In this document: positions 37,701-49,300 of the stretch, piece by piece | Layout: each line of letters begins with the position of its first letter | Position numbering within the stretch: the stretch's first letter is position 1 | Assembly (NCBI GenBank): GCA_036850595.1 | Contig: CM072159.1 | Span: 32,198,371-32,262,370 of the forward strand | From: Rhyacichthys aspro | Taxonomy: Eukaryota; Chordata; Actinopteri; Gobiiformes; Rhyacichthyidae | DNA: 64,000 nucleotides | Direction of reading: 5' to 3' | Notes under the pieces: model-generated | Told to the model about the DNA's origin: nothing | The model's input: the letters and a program-made list of their open reading frames with translations, nothing else | Database searches by the model: none | Made by a program: the position numbers and the translations under genes

Positions 37701-37918
37701 AGGAGGGCAAGGGCGACCTGGAGGAGTACGGAGTGGTAGGTTTAATCACATCAACCAACAACCCTTTTCACGTTCGTATTTCTGATTTATTTCTCGTGTT
37801 CCAGGACCTACTACACACAGTCTTTCGAAACGGGAAGATCGTGAAGACGTACACATTTGACGAAGTCAGAGACAATGCAAAGCTCAAAGAGAGTGAGCTT
37901 GAAGATCTGCTGCACTGA
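22741..37918 (+). CDS. nampt: nicotinamide phosphoribosyltransferase, complete, 11 exons, 491 aa
   Basis: Converts nicotinamide and PRPP to NMN, the rate-limiting step of NAD salvage; a cytosolic and nuclear homodimer that is also secreted. Exons: 22741-22794, 26396-26552, 27990-28093, 28695-28823, 33111-33269, 33689-33825, 35429-35654, 35733-35852, 36709-36849, 37601-37735, 37805-37918 (1476 nt including stop). Length equals human NAMPT (491 aa) and most residues match. Active-site residues are present, one position lower than human: Asp218 in KGTDTVAG, catalytic His246 in PAAEH, and Arg310 and Asp312 in RPDSGNP. The LHDFGYRG, SDSYDIYNA and IAFGSGGALLQ blocks are intact. Start MEHGYTDFNIMLATDSYK replaces the human MNPAAEAEFNILLATDSYK. 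All introns are GT-AG. Residue 457 at the exon 10 end is Val where human has Gln. Teleosts have nampta and namptb; which paralogue this is was not settled, although synteny with sypl1 suggests nampta. Ends with a 3' UTR to about 39.57 kb. Confidence 0.97.
23854..24240 (+). mobile_element. retroposon-like fragment (RTE/SINE-type tail)
   Basis: Starts with TTATTAATCCACTCAGGGGC, a diverged form of the common fish motif TTTATTGATCCC...GGGG. Near 24205-24235 it contains AATTTCCCTGCGGAGATAAA TAAAATATCTAT, like the 3' tail of fish RTE/Rex-type elements. No reading frame remains. In nampt intron 1; the rest of that 3.6-kb intron shows no recognised repeat. Confidence 0.5.
26642..27195 (-). repeat. 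TTAA-bounded interspersed repeat, copy 3
   Basis: Begins TTAAAGCTCCAGTCCCTGAT and runs through the conserved core (GTCGACCAATGGGAGCGCTC) to AACCATTTTTGCAACTAGAAG. In nampt intron 2. The far terminal about 40 bp are not clearly preserved. Confidence 0.9.
28380..28560. repeat. A/T-rich dispersed repeat fragment
   Basis: TTTATTTATTG-rich run, then GCCAGATTTAGCTACAAC and A-rich sequence (AAACAGCAAATACAACAATA). Its structure resembles the inserts at 40687-41100 and 36220-36480, each starting with T-rich and ending with A-rich DNA. In nampt intron 3. Family not recognised. Confidence 0.4.
30560..30997 (+). repeat. TTAA-bounded interspersed repeat, copy 4 (3' truncated)
   Basis: Starts TTAAACGGACTGTACC and contains the full core and middle. 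It stops near GGTCTCTAGGCTGC before the usual GGGACTGGAGCTTTAA end. In nampt intron 4. A weaker related fragment ending CAGGTTCTGCAGCTTTAA lies at about 29640-29690. Confidence 0.9.
33348..33405. repeat. short tandem duplication, two copies of about 30 bp
   Basis: CTACTCCTAACCTGGATCTC followed by TTCTCAA occurs twice in a row in nampt intron 5. Confidence 0.85.
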
Positions 37919-39558
37919 GAACAGAGCAGCGCTACACACACCTTCCACCTGTTTTACCTGAACACAACCTCCCTCACCCTTCACCTTTTGGCCTCCGACG
38001 TCTCCCGGTTAATAGAAGGGTCGCGTTCACTGCTAATACCCCCGCCCTCCCTGATTCCAAAGCCCGAGAGCCCCCTTAAATCATTCTGTCACCCTTAAAT
38101 ACACCGGTGGTTCTCCAAAAAGAGTGAGGAATGAGAGATTTGGACACTCGCACTCGTTACATCGCTCCAGTGTGAGACAAGAACGAAAATGAGTGAGAAA
38201 CCTGTAGATAATACAAACCCCATGAGTTGACATCTCTGTGCTTCTGCCACGACTGTCTAAACTGGCATGCTGCACTGACGGGCTGACACTTTGCATCGTG
38301 ATAATGTGATTGGCTGCTGTTTGGCAATGTGTCAGCGCTTTTCTTTTTGTTTTTGTTTTTACTCATGCCAACATGCAAATAATGACACGATTGTACGTTT
38401 CTCTTTTGGAGGAAATGAATGAACGTTTGGCAGCTGCACAGGATGTAAATTTCATGATGAGTCAGAGTGAAAAAGATCTTGACGTGAGCGAGACCGAGTG
38501 ATATGAAGCCACACTTACACCGATGACCGTAACCCGTGTATTGTGTACAGAAAAAATACATGTCTGAATCTACTTTGTATTTTATGTGAAGGAACAAAAC
38601 CAAGATCATGGTATATATCGGTGCACCTATAACATTTACCGACAGTTTCTGTGTACACTTCCGACTATAAGAAGCCATGTTTATTTAAGAATACATATTT
38701 GCTTTGAAAACAGTAGCTATGGCTCCTATTATAAAGGCCTTAATCATGTACTACCTGATTATTTAGTGCAGCCAAAACAAATGTTATCGATGCATCTGTA
38801 AAAACGATACTATTGATCATCCTTTTGTCATTACGTTACCCACAATGCAGTCTGATCGTGAAGGCCCAGCGTGCTCCACATTAGAGGGACGTGACATTCC
38901 TAAATCTGACAGGAACGTGGCTTCAAGGTGCTGCAAACCCCAATTGGACAAGAGTAGAGACAATCCTAGTTTTGTTCTAGGTTCGAGCCAAACGTTCGGG
39001 TCTTCACGTTCAGTCTTCGCCGTAAAAGACCAAGAGTAGATGTAAAAACACACAAAAAAAACACAAAAAAAAGCGGATATTGTCTTCACGGGACCGGAGG
39101 CGATGTGTTTGTGAGAGATTACAGACGTGGCTCCGAGGTTTGACGTGCGTGTTAATTGTTCTGGTGGTTCTGATGTGTGATTGGACCCATGTGAATGACA
39201 GTGTGAGTGTAAAGACATTTTCTTCCTTTTGAAGGACTGTGTAGTGTTCCTTTATGCAAATGTTTGTGGATTTGAGGGGACTAGAGAACACTTGTTTTTA
39301 TTTTATTGGCCTTTATTTGGAGGAGGAGGAGGAGCAGTATGGGAGGGTGCTTTGGGTCGAGCTGTTCGGTTGTTCTCTGACGTTGATGTGTTTTGATGTT
39401 AATTATTTTCCGTAGAGAGTATCTCAGTGAAGGAGCAGATGACATTACAGAAAACGGTTTGACAAGATTAAAAACAAATCCATTGAGTCACTTCATGTGG
39501 ATTCCTCTTCATACTTGAGGACGTCCTTATTTTTTTGTCTTTCCATTTAACAAATAAA
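37919..39558 (+). terminator. nampt: nampt 3' UTR with likely polyadenylation signal
   Basis: Unbroken by recognisable repeats after the stop codon at 37918. A canonical AATAAA occurs at 39553-39558, followed by T/G-rich sequence, and is the best candidate end; a 1.6-kb 3' UTR is similar in scale to mammalian NAMPT transcripts. Other A/T-rich signals further downstream cannot be excluded. Confidence 0.45.
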
Positions 39559-40686
39559 AATGGTCTTTTGCAGGTGCTCATTTCAAATTATGGATAAAAG
39601 ACGCTGATAAATTCATTCAGGCTCCAGAAAAGATTGGGTTTTATACAGTCTTCATATTTTCTCATTTCAGTGACATACACATAAACTAAGGAAAGTAATG
39701 TCACTGCCTCCTATTTCTGCATCACAGCTAAAAAAAATCACTCTATTCTCCTTTTTTTTTTGGTCTAGAGTTTTTGTAAATGCCATTTCATCTGAAATCC
39801 AGTCAACTGTGCTGGATTTTCAAGTGATAGTTTAAATTATGGGGTGCATTTTAGTGAGATATTCATTTAACTATTTTGATACTGTCTCAGTTCTTACCTC
39901 AGAGAAATCTTATTTTGTATGACAATGGGGGAAAAGATGCCAGAAACATTTGAGTAAATATGATTATTTACAGACGATGCGGCCATACTGCCTTCTCACT
40001 TGTACATACAGCGGCTCTAGCTTGACTGAAAGCGGAGAGCGGGTTCGGAAGAAGACCACACGAGATAATACGCCTCTTATTTTTGTCAGAATGACCATTT
40101 TTGTATCCAGCTCTTCTCAACAGAACGAGCGGCGTGTTTGATTTTGTGACTGGTGACATTTTAGCCTCTGTTTCTGTGAATGAATGCCTTGGAATGAATG
40201 AGAAAATGTCTGTGAATATTTTTTTCTTTATGTTGTTGTTGTTTAACTCGTATGTATATGTTGGTTGTCCCAAATTCTCTCCCAAACACAGCTGATATTT
40301 TAACATAACTTGCTATATTGTGGACAAATTATTGATTAAAGATGCCACCCTGTCCGTTTGAAATACTTGTGTTTTTCTTGTATTTATCAGAACAAGTCGC
40401 TTTACGGAGAATTTCACTCACTTTTGTCTTTGATTCATACAGACTCCAAGGTTCAGGACAGACATTTAAGTTCTTATTATTGACTGTTGTCGAAGGTACA
40501 GTTGGTGTAATATCTGATTATTGACAATAACTGATTATCTCTTCATCGTGGCTCCTTTTAGTGAGTGGGATTTATTAGGAGCAGGTGATAATTTTGTCTC
40601 AAAGTTGATGTGTTAGAAACAGGAAAAATGGGCAAACGTAAGGATTTGAAAGAGTTTGACAAGGACTGGATCAGAACATCTCCAAT

Positions 40687-41100
40687 TTTTTTTCATTTAT
40701 TCATTTATGTGGGACAGTATATATTAATGAACCAGATTTAGCACAATGCTAACTTCTATCCGCATAGTCCCAGACATAGAAAAAACAAACAAACAAAAAA
40801 CATAATACCAATACAACAGACATATAGACAGTACAGTACATAGAACAGTCATCATAGAACAAACCTAAAGTACATTTAACAGAACACTATTCTGCTTTTT
40901 ATTAATAATAGAGCTGTTTTGAAGTGGCTAATTTAAAGTGTCTAAAGTGCTTGTTTTAAATATACATATGCATATTTTAAAGTGCCCATGCATAGATCTG
41001 ACCTTATTATTATTATAATACCGCAGTTTTAATTAAAGTTAATCAGTCGTGCTTTAAACTGTTTCTCAAACGAAACAAAAGTGAAGCTGCCTCTAATTAA
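40687..41100. mobile_element. insertion nested in the family A Tc1 relic
   Basis: Interrupts the helix-turn-helix coding region of the transposase between CATCTCCA and CTGCAGTGGTC. Starts T-rich (TTTTTTTTCATTTATTCATT), contains GCACAATGCTAACTTCTATC and an A-rich/AACA-rich run, and ends near AAGAGAGTTCC. Looks like a retroposon fragment; family not recognised. Confidence 0.6.
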
Positions 41101-41315
41101 GAGAGTTCCAACTTGAGCTGCAGTGGTCAGTATCTATCAAAAGATGAACAAGGAAGGAACAGAGGTGAACCGGGACAGGGTCAGGGGTCAAGGGTCACTG
41201 ATGCAGGTGTGGTCTGATCCAAAACCCCAGATACTGTTGATCAGAATATTGTCAGTTAAAGTTAATCTGATAGAAATGAGTCAGAATACACGGTGCATCA
41301 GTTTGTTGTGTTTGG

Positions 41316-41565
41316 GACCAGTCAGGGTGACCTCTGACCCCAGTGCTTCAGAACTGGACCAGTCAGGGTGACCTCTGACCCCTGTGCATCAGAACTGGAC
41401 CAGTCAGGGTGACCTCTGACCCCAGTGCTTCAGAACTGGACCAGTCAGGGTGACCTCTGACCCCTGTGCATCAGAACTGGACCAGTCAGGGTGACCTCTG
41501 ACCCCTGTGCATCAGAACTGGACCAGTCAGGGTGACCTCTGACCCCTGTGCCTCAGAACTGGACC
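41316..41565. repeat. 41-bp minisatellite, about 6 copies
   Basis: Same unit as at 8163, with two sequence variants that alternate (CCCCAGTGCTTCAG versus CCCCTGTGCATCAG). Part of the family A relic. Confidence 0.95.
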
Positions 41566-41660
41566 AGAGCAATGGAAGAAGGTGTCCTGGTCTGAGTTTG
41601 AGGTGTTGGAGACAAACGAGACCGATCCATGGAGGCCACACCTGGAACTTACAGGTACAC

Positions 41661-42397
41661 CTTCAAATCCAACTAAAACCTGTTCAAATCCAACTAAAAC
41701 TATTTCAAATCAAACTAAAACCTGTTCAAATCCATCTAAAACCTGTTCAAACTGATCTGAAACATGTTCAAGTCAGACTAAAACATGTTCAAATCCATCT
41801 AAAACCCATTCTAATCCAACTAAAACCTGTTCAAATCCATCTAAAACCATTCTAATCCAACTAAAACCTGTTCAAATCCAACTAAAACCTGTGCAAATCC
41901 ATCTAAAACCTGTTCAACTCCATCTGAAACCTGTTCAAGTCAAACTAAAACCTGTTCAAATCCAGCTAAAACCTGTTCTAATCCAACTAAAACCTGTTCA
42001 AATCCATCTAAAACTTGTTCAAATCCATCCGAAACCTGTTCAAGTCAAACTAAAACCTGTTCAAATCCAACTTAAACCGGTTCTAATCCAACTAAAACCT
42101 GTTCAAAACCATCTAAAACCTGTTCAAGTCAAACTAAAACCTGTTCAAATCCAACTAAAACCTGTTCTAATTGATCTGAAACCTGTTCAAGTTCAACTAA
42201 AACCTGTTCAAGTTCAACTAAAACCTGTTCTAATCCATCTAAAACCTGTTCAAATCCAACTTAAACCAGTTCTAATCCAACTAAAACCTGTTCATATCCA
42301 ACTAAAACCTGTTCTAATCCATCTAAAACCTGTTCAAATTGATCTGAAACCTGTTCAAATCCAACTAAAACCTGTTCTAATCCATCTGAAACCTGTA
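41661..42397. repeat. 21-bp minisatellite, about 35 copies
   Basis: Core AAATCCATCTAAAACCTGTT, with a higher-order block CAAGTCAAACTAAAACCTGT that recurs about every 105-126 bp. Open in one frame for the same arithmetic reason as the other arrays. Confidence 0.95.
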
Positions 42398-42589
42398 TGT
42401 CATTCTGATATGCTTTAATGCTAAAAAGGGCAGTTTAATTTGGACTAAACCATAAAGCAGTAAGGATCTGGGTCCACTCTCAGATCTGCCCTAAAACCTA
42501 ACCATTAAAATACCAGTTGCACCTTGGAGTCAGTGTCGTGCCCCTGATCACTTTACAGTACGCATATTTTTGCACAAATCCACACAATA

Positions 42590-43382
42590 GGACAGTGACG
42601 TGTCCCGCCCGAGGAGCCCGAGGACAGCCGTGACGTGTCTTTGTTGAAAAATAAAAAAATAAAATAAAAAACTCTGGAGAATGTGCGGTTTTCTGAGAGT
42701 CATGTGACCCGCTGAGCCTTGAAGGCGGTGCAGTTAGTGCAGCTTCAGCAGAGGAGCAGCCCCGGAGTCTGGAGGATGGAACCAATCAAAATACACTTAT
42801 TGACCTTTTTTACCGTGAAACTTTGAATGGACTTTGTGTTATCGACCTTTTTGTATATTTTTGGCGCCGCATGCAATATTTTTTCACAATTTTCGCACAT
42901 CTTATCAGGAAAAACTATGAAAAAGTTGGAGTAGTTACACAAAAATCTATCTTGGATGCTGTGAGAACAACTTGGAGTCATCACCAGACGATATTTTTCA
43001 TAAATAATGAGGCTTAATTGAACCCACTTGCCGCGTAAAAGTAGGCTTCTGCTCGGCTGCGTTTTTGCGCACAGAGAAGTTTCCCTCCACACTGTAAAAA
43101 ACATCCTTTTGCTTTTATCAGAGCGAATTCACAGTTGATTTAAAGACACTTCAAACCCGCAGAGTCCACTTTTTAATGTATAACTAGTTAATCTGAGCGG
43201 TACAAGTGTTAGCATCAGTATATTTTTGACTCTGTGCGTCTTTTATCGTTCGCTGGTTACTTTTTTACAGCGTGGAAAGTAAAACCACGTCACTGAGTCA
43301 AACAACTCCCACTTTTCCTCCGTTGGACCAACATCCACAGTTCAACAACTGCATAAAGAGCTGGACTCTCAGTTTTTTAATC
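42590..43382 (+). promoter_or_regulatory. sypl1: sypl1 5' region
   Basis: Sequence between the Tc1-like relic and the sypl1 start. The first part (about 42590-42780) is GC-rich with CpGs and contains GTCATGTGAC at 42699-42708, an M-box/E-box-like site for MiT/TFE-type bHLH factors. The 5' UTR probably lies nearer the ATG. A TATA box was not identified. Role inferred from position only. Confidence 0.4.
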
Positions 43383-46300
43383 ATGATGACTGGATTTAGA
43401 CTCAATTTGTCGCCGTTGAAGGAGCCTCTGGGTTTCGTCAAAGTTGTGGAGTGGGTAAGTTCCATCTTTGTCTGAATGAATGTGTCCTATAGCCACAGGA
43501 CTGGGAGGCGCAGCGCTTGGTTTTCCCCCTTTGCTCTTAAACTATCACAGAAGTAGTGTGTTAGTAATCATCTGTGGACTATGTTTAAAGTAAAGAAGCC
43601 AACACTGAGCCTAAAGAGGTTCATTTTTGTGTCACAGCGAGGATCAAGTTGCTTTTTTCACTCTTTAACTTCAGCTTTCTGCAAAAAAAGCACAGTAGAA
43701 ACTAAAAAAAACCCTGAAGGACTATCAAATTTACAATACCAATCTGAAAATGACACCAGAGCAGAACGAAAGGCTGCTTTTGCTTTTAAAAGGTGCATGG
43801 AAAACTCCAGAGGACACAGTTAGACATTAAAGCTTCTCTCAACAATTATTTACCGCTGAATGTTAGAAAAACATCTGGGTTAGTGATGCACATACAGGAG
43901 GTCCACTAATGATTCATGCTCCACATATCTGGGTCATTATGGAGTGTGCAGCTTGAGTTTTTTCCTCAGCTGTTCTGTTTTCTCACACTCACAAGGTTTT
44001 AGAGCAACTCTGGCACCAGATCATCTGACTCAGGACAAGGCTGTGTGTGTGTGCAACCCCCATGTAACAGCATTCTTTCTTATTCACATGTGACCTGATA
44101 AATTAACACATATTTTAGGGCGGAGTCATACAGTATAGTGTAATAAGCACAACACATAGACACCACATACTCTACTGATGCTATAATGAATGTTTCCTTT
44201 GCGATAAACACCACGGCTGATAAACTCTCATATCGTCAGTGATTGTATCTGCCTTCCAGTAGTAAACAGGAAGGTATAATGTGAGTTTTGAGCTTGAAAA
44301 GGCTTCCTCGTTTATTTAGAGATGATGATAAAATGTTTTTGGACTTGAAAGAGGAGGAATAGTTGTTGTTGAGCCAAAGGAATGAAGACCAGCAGCAAAT
44401 GGGCACATCCTGTGGTGGTCTGGGCTTTAGCTGCTGCTGAGCTCACACCAAACTCTCACAAACATATTTATGAGTAACCCTAAACCTGCTCTGATGTTTG
44501 ATGCAGCAGATAATGAAGGAGGTATTAGCTCCACTTCCGTTCTTTTCTTGTCCCTGTCTCAGACTCTCCTCCAAAAGCAGCCTTGAGACCTCTCCTGCTT
44601 CTCTTTTATTAAAAAATAAAACCAGACCAGGTTTTCCTCCAAAATACTAATCCATTTGACCAAACTGAAGTTTAGAGTTTAGCGTTAGCTTAGCTGTGAC
44701 TTCAGCGTCAGGACGACAATTATCTCCTCCTCGTTAAACATTACGTGATTGAATTGACAGTATTTATCTGTGATTTACGTTGCCTCCCTTTTCTCTGTTG
44801 ATGCTTTTCTTTTTTCAGCTGTTTCTCTGTTAAAAGACATATTCAGCTGAAAATACACTTTATCTGCAGCTATTAAACTTCCTGGAACGTCATGTGACAA
44901 GTGTCGACCAATGGGAGGTTTTCTGTTCCTGAATAGAGGTTCTCATCTATTACAATCCTTAAGAATAAACAGTAGATGGATCATAAAGACTGTTTTGATT
45001 TTACAATAAACTATTTGGGGTTTGAACCATTTTCACAACAAAAAGAAAAAAATATATAAAGGACAGTCTGTTAAATTAAGACACATCACAAAGTCTTAAA
45101 GAGAAAAAACAGCTTCTTTTCGCTGTCACTTTTACAGTAAAACTCTTGAGTTGATTATTAGTCAGAGTAAACTTGACGCCCGTTGTGTTTTTCTTGCTGC
45201 ATAGTTCATTCATTTAATTATTAAGGACAAGCATAAGGAAGGAATTCATCAGTTCTATTGGAAGACATAAATATTCATGCAATCCTGCAGGAAAGTTGAC
45301 TGATTTGAGCCGAAAAAGTCTAGAAGTGAGAGTGTGACAAAGTCTGTGAAGCTAAAATGAGAGGGTGAACAGGAAGTGACATCTGGAGCAACATCTGGAG
45401 GGAGGCCTGGAGGAGTGTGTCAGCGACTGTGTTTCTGCGGCTCTTGTGGCGTGAAGCTAAAGGCTAAGAGCCGTGCTGTTGTAAGCCTTTTTTTTCAGAG
45501 CCGTGAGACGTGTATACTGCTGATGTAAGAGGATTTGAGAAGCTCAGTGTTGTGTTTGGTGTGTCTCGGTGAAAATACAAACTGTGTGGAGCTGTTTAGA
45601 TCATAACCGTGTCACAAGATGTTAGTCAGTCTTTAATAATTATGAAAAAATGTACGAAAATAGACCCAAAAGGAGAGACAAAAGTGTAATCTGTGAGGCT
45701 TAGTCAGAGCATGTGACGATGGGAGAGTCAAGAATGTGTGAGAAAAACCTTTAAAACAGCAGAGGATGCATCGTATTCTCACACCATAAAGTTAGATAAA
45801 AATAAAAGGACAATTAGCTTCGATCGTGTTGTTGCAAGGATTAAACTTTAAACAACAGCAGTAGTTTTCTGTAGAGTATTAGAGTCACATGACCTCGCTA
45901 AAGCAGAATGGACTCATGGCTCGAATTGTTGTTGGAATTTGACCTAAAAACAATGTTCATTCAACAAACCTTTTATAAAATGCAAAAAAAAAAAGTCTGT
46001 AAAAAGCTGATTTTGAGCATTTCCACAGATGTGACTTTTGTGTTCGGCTTTTTAGAGAAGAAAACCCTCAGTTGATCTCTGGGGGTCTTTTCTGCTGACG
46101 TTATGTGTTTCGTTGCCAACTTTGTTCTCGGTGTCAGGTTTTATTGCCTTTTTAAACTTTGTTGCCCTAAATACATGTTCTGTATGTGTGAGTGAAACCA
46201 GAATCACTGCTGTACATTTAATCTCATCTAAATTTGCAGCTCTCTTTGTGCATTTGTTTTTTTTACTGCCTCGTAAAAACCCCAGCTCTCCATCGTCTCT

Positions 46301-49300
46301 CTCTTTTGTCCAAACAGCTCACGGCTATATTTGCGTTTGGAAGCTGCGGCGGTTTCTCGGGGATCAACGTCATCACTCTTTTCTGCGGCGATGGAAGAAA
46401 CGAGACTCTGAACGCCAACTTTCGATACCCGTTCAGGTGAGCGCCTCGTCTCCGGTCTCGTACTCGACAGTTTAACGCAACAGTGACGGTTTCTCTTCGT
46501 GTGTCGTGTCCAGGTTAAGCCAGATCCCGCTGGTGGCGGCCAACAGCTCTATCTGTAACCGTTCCGTAGCGACGACGTATCTGGTCGGAGACTCCGCTTC
46601 GGCCGCTGAGTTTTTCGTAGGCATCGGTATCGTCTGTTTTCTGTACAGCATGGCCGCTCTGTTGGTGTATTTGGGTTACATGCACGTCTACAAGGACTCG
46701 GACTTCGGACCCATTTTTGTAAGTTGTAATTCTGCACTTTGAGGATAAACTACAAGATGTTCTGACAGATTTTGCCACGATTTACAGTCGGGTAAAGTCT
46801 CCACTAAATCTGTTGTGTCTGAGAGGAACAGGTGAGGTCGGGTCGAGTGTGAACTGATTACAGACCCGACTGCAAACACGTGTCAACGGCCAATGAAAAA
46901 GAGCGGCTGGGACACAGGAAATAGCATCAGAAGACGACAGGAAGTAATAAAACAATGATGGCAAACGATGAGAGAGGGACTGTCGACCTTGAGTGAGAGT
47001 GTGTGTTCAGCTGGGACACACTACACAACTTTCACAGCCTTTACAGATTTTGAAAAGAACAGGAGTCCACATTAACAAACTGGTTTCAGCAGGTTTTTGT
47101 CTACAGTATCTGTCAAACCAACTAAAGACAACTGAACGCATCAAACTCTCACTGTTCACCATCTTTGTTTTGATATTCCTGCCACTTCCTGTCGTTTCTG
47201 ACTCTACTTCCTGTGTCCCAGCCTCTTTTTTATTGGTTGTTGGCACCACGTCTTCACAGTTAGGACTATAATCAGTTCACACCTGATTGTGTCCAGATTC
47301 GGCTCAAATAATTCAACCGCCCAAATGGGAAGTGAGGGAAAGTGTGGCAAAAAATCTCGTGTCCTCAGCTTCAGTCAATTCAATTTAATTTTATTTCTAT
47401 AGCGCAGTATCACGACAATAATTACCTCAAAGAACTTCACAAAAACAAAATCCATTAAACAGACAAACAGAATGAACTAGACTACACTCCTTGTCCTTAG
47501 AGCCTCCATCAGGGTCAGAGGAAAAACTCAAAAACTGATAAACAGTCCATTGTATTAAAAATGAATGGATAAAAAATAATAACACATATTCACTGTAATC
47601 ACCAACAACACCCCACTCTCACACAATTTATTGTATAAAATATATCTAATTTTGTGTTTTTTCCATAAATAACAAGAACATCATGTATTCAAACTGGCAT
47701 TTAAGGGATTTTTTATAAATCCTGAAGTCTGTGATCCCTCGTCAGGCGCATTACCTGTTTAGTTTTTCAGTGTAATCTCCTAAAGTTTATTGTAACAGGA
47801 ATCATCTGAAAAAATGAGACCTTAAGACGTGATCTAATCTAGATTCAGATGAAACGAAACAGCTCAAAAAAGACAAAAATAGAGAAACGTGCAGTAAATT
47901 AAACACAAATATCTGTGAAGGTTGTGCAGTGACGTGTTGTTTGTTCACTTCCAGGATTTCCTGTTGACAGCGATCCTGGTTTTCTTGTGGTTGGTTTGTT
48001 CGTCCGCTTGGGCTAAAGGTCTGCAAAACGTGAAAGACGCCACAGACACAGACGGCATCAGCAACACTCTGGGCCTCTGTAAAGGAAACAACATCACCTG
48101 CACCGTCACCGAGTTCGCCAACATGAGGAGCCTCAACTTCTCTGTGGTACGAACAGAATGAGAATAATGCCGTAAACACGTGTCTAACCCGTAAGAACCT
48201 ACCACACGTCCTTTAAATGTTCTATAAAGGTACTTATTTAGCTTTATCCTTAATTTTTACTCATGATTTGACACCTACAGAACATCCAGGTGGGTCATGT
48301 GAAAGGTCATTGATTTCCTTGATGTCCGTGTGCCTGGTTAACCCATGTGACTAGCCCTTTTTATTTTATTTTATTTATTTATTTATTTATTTTATTTTAT
48401 TTTATTTTATTTTATTTTATTTTATTTTATTTTATTTTATTTTATTTTATTTATTTCATTTTTTTTTATTTTTTTTTATTTTATTTTTTTTTATTTAACC
48501 GGTTGTAAACACATTTATTGAACAAATTAATATAAAACAAATCTGATAAACACACAAGAAAATGTATAATATTTTTTTGTCCATTAGTAGATATCATAAT
48601 AATAAATACCGAGATTTTCTATCCCACATAAGTTATATTTTTATGTAATTTTATAATTTTCTGTAACAAGAAACAATACAGAGATGCACTGGCATCTAGA
48701 GGATGAGGAGAAATGACACTTATTTAACTAACTTTAACCAAAACCTGTTCAAATCCAACTAAAACCTGATCAAATCCACCTAAAACCTTCTCAGGTCCAC
48801 CTAAAACCTGTTCCAATCCATCTAAAACCTGTTCAAATCCAACTAAAACCTGTTCGAACCCAAATAAAACCTGTTGAAAACCAACTAAAACATGTTCAAA
48901 TGCAACTAAACCCTGTTCAGATCCAAACAAAACTGGTTCAAGTCCATCTAAAACCTGTTCAAATCCACCTAAAACCTACTCATGTCCACTTAAAATCTGT
49001 TCAAATCCATCTAAAACCTGTTCAAATCCAACCAAAACCTGTTCAAATCCACCTAAAACCTTCTCAGGTCCACCTAAAACCCGTTCCAATCCATCTAAAA
49101 CCTGTTCAAATCCAACTAAAACCTACTCAGGTCCACCTAAAACCTGTTCAAATCCATCTAAAACTGGTTCAAATCCATCTAAAACCTGTTCCAATCCATC
49201 TAAAACCTGTTCAAATCCAACCAAAACCTGTTCAAATCCACCTAAAACCTTCTCAGGTCCACCTAAAACACGTTCCAATCCATCTAAAACCTGTTCAAAT

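Larger units (their letters stand above)
40536..42400 (+). mobile_element. Tc1/mariner family A relic, longest copy, with nested insertion and two arrays
   Basis: Starts TGATTATCTCTTCATCGTGG CTCC and keeps the transposase start ATGGGCAAACGTAAGGATTTG (MGKRKDL) at 40628. It is interrupted at 40687-41100. It resumes at GCTGCAGTGGTCAGTATCTA TC (VVSIYQK) and NKEGTEVNRD. Then come the 41-bp array, the EQWKK/EFEVL/MEAP pieces, ACACCTTCA and the 21-bp array. The 3' terminal inverted repeat is not visible. Lies between nampt and sypl1. Confidence 0.85.
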
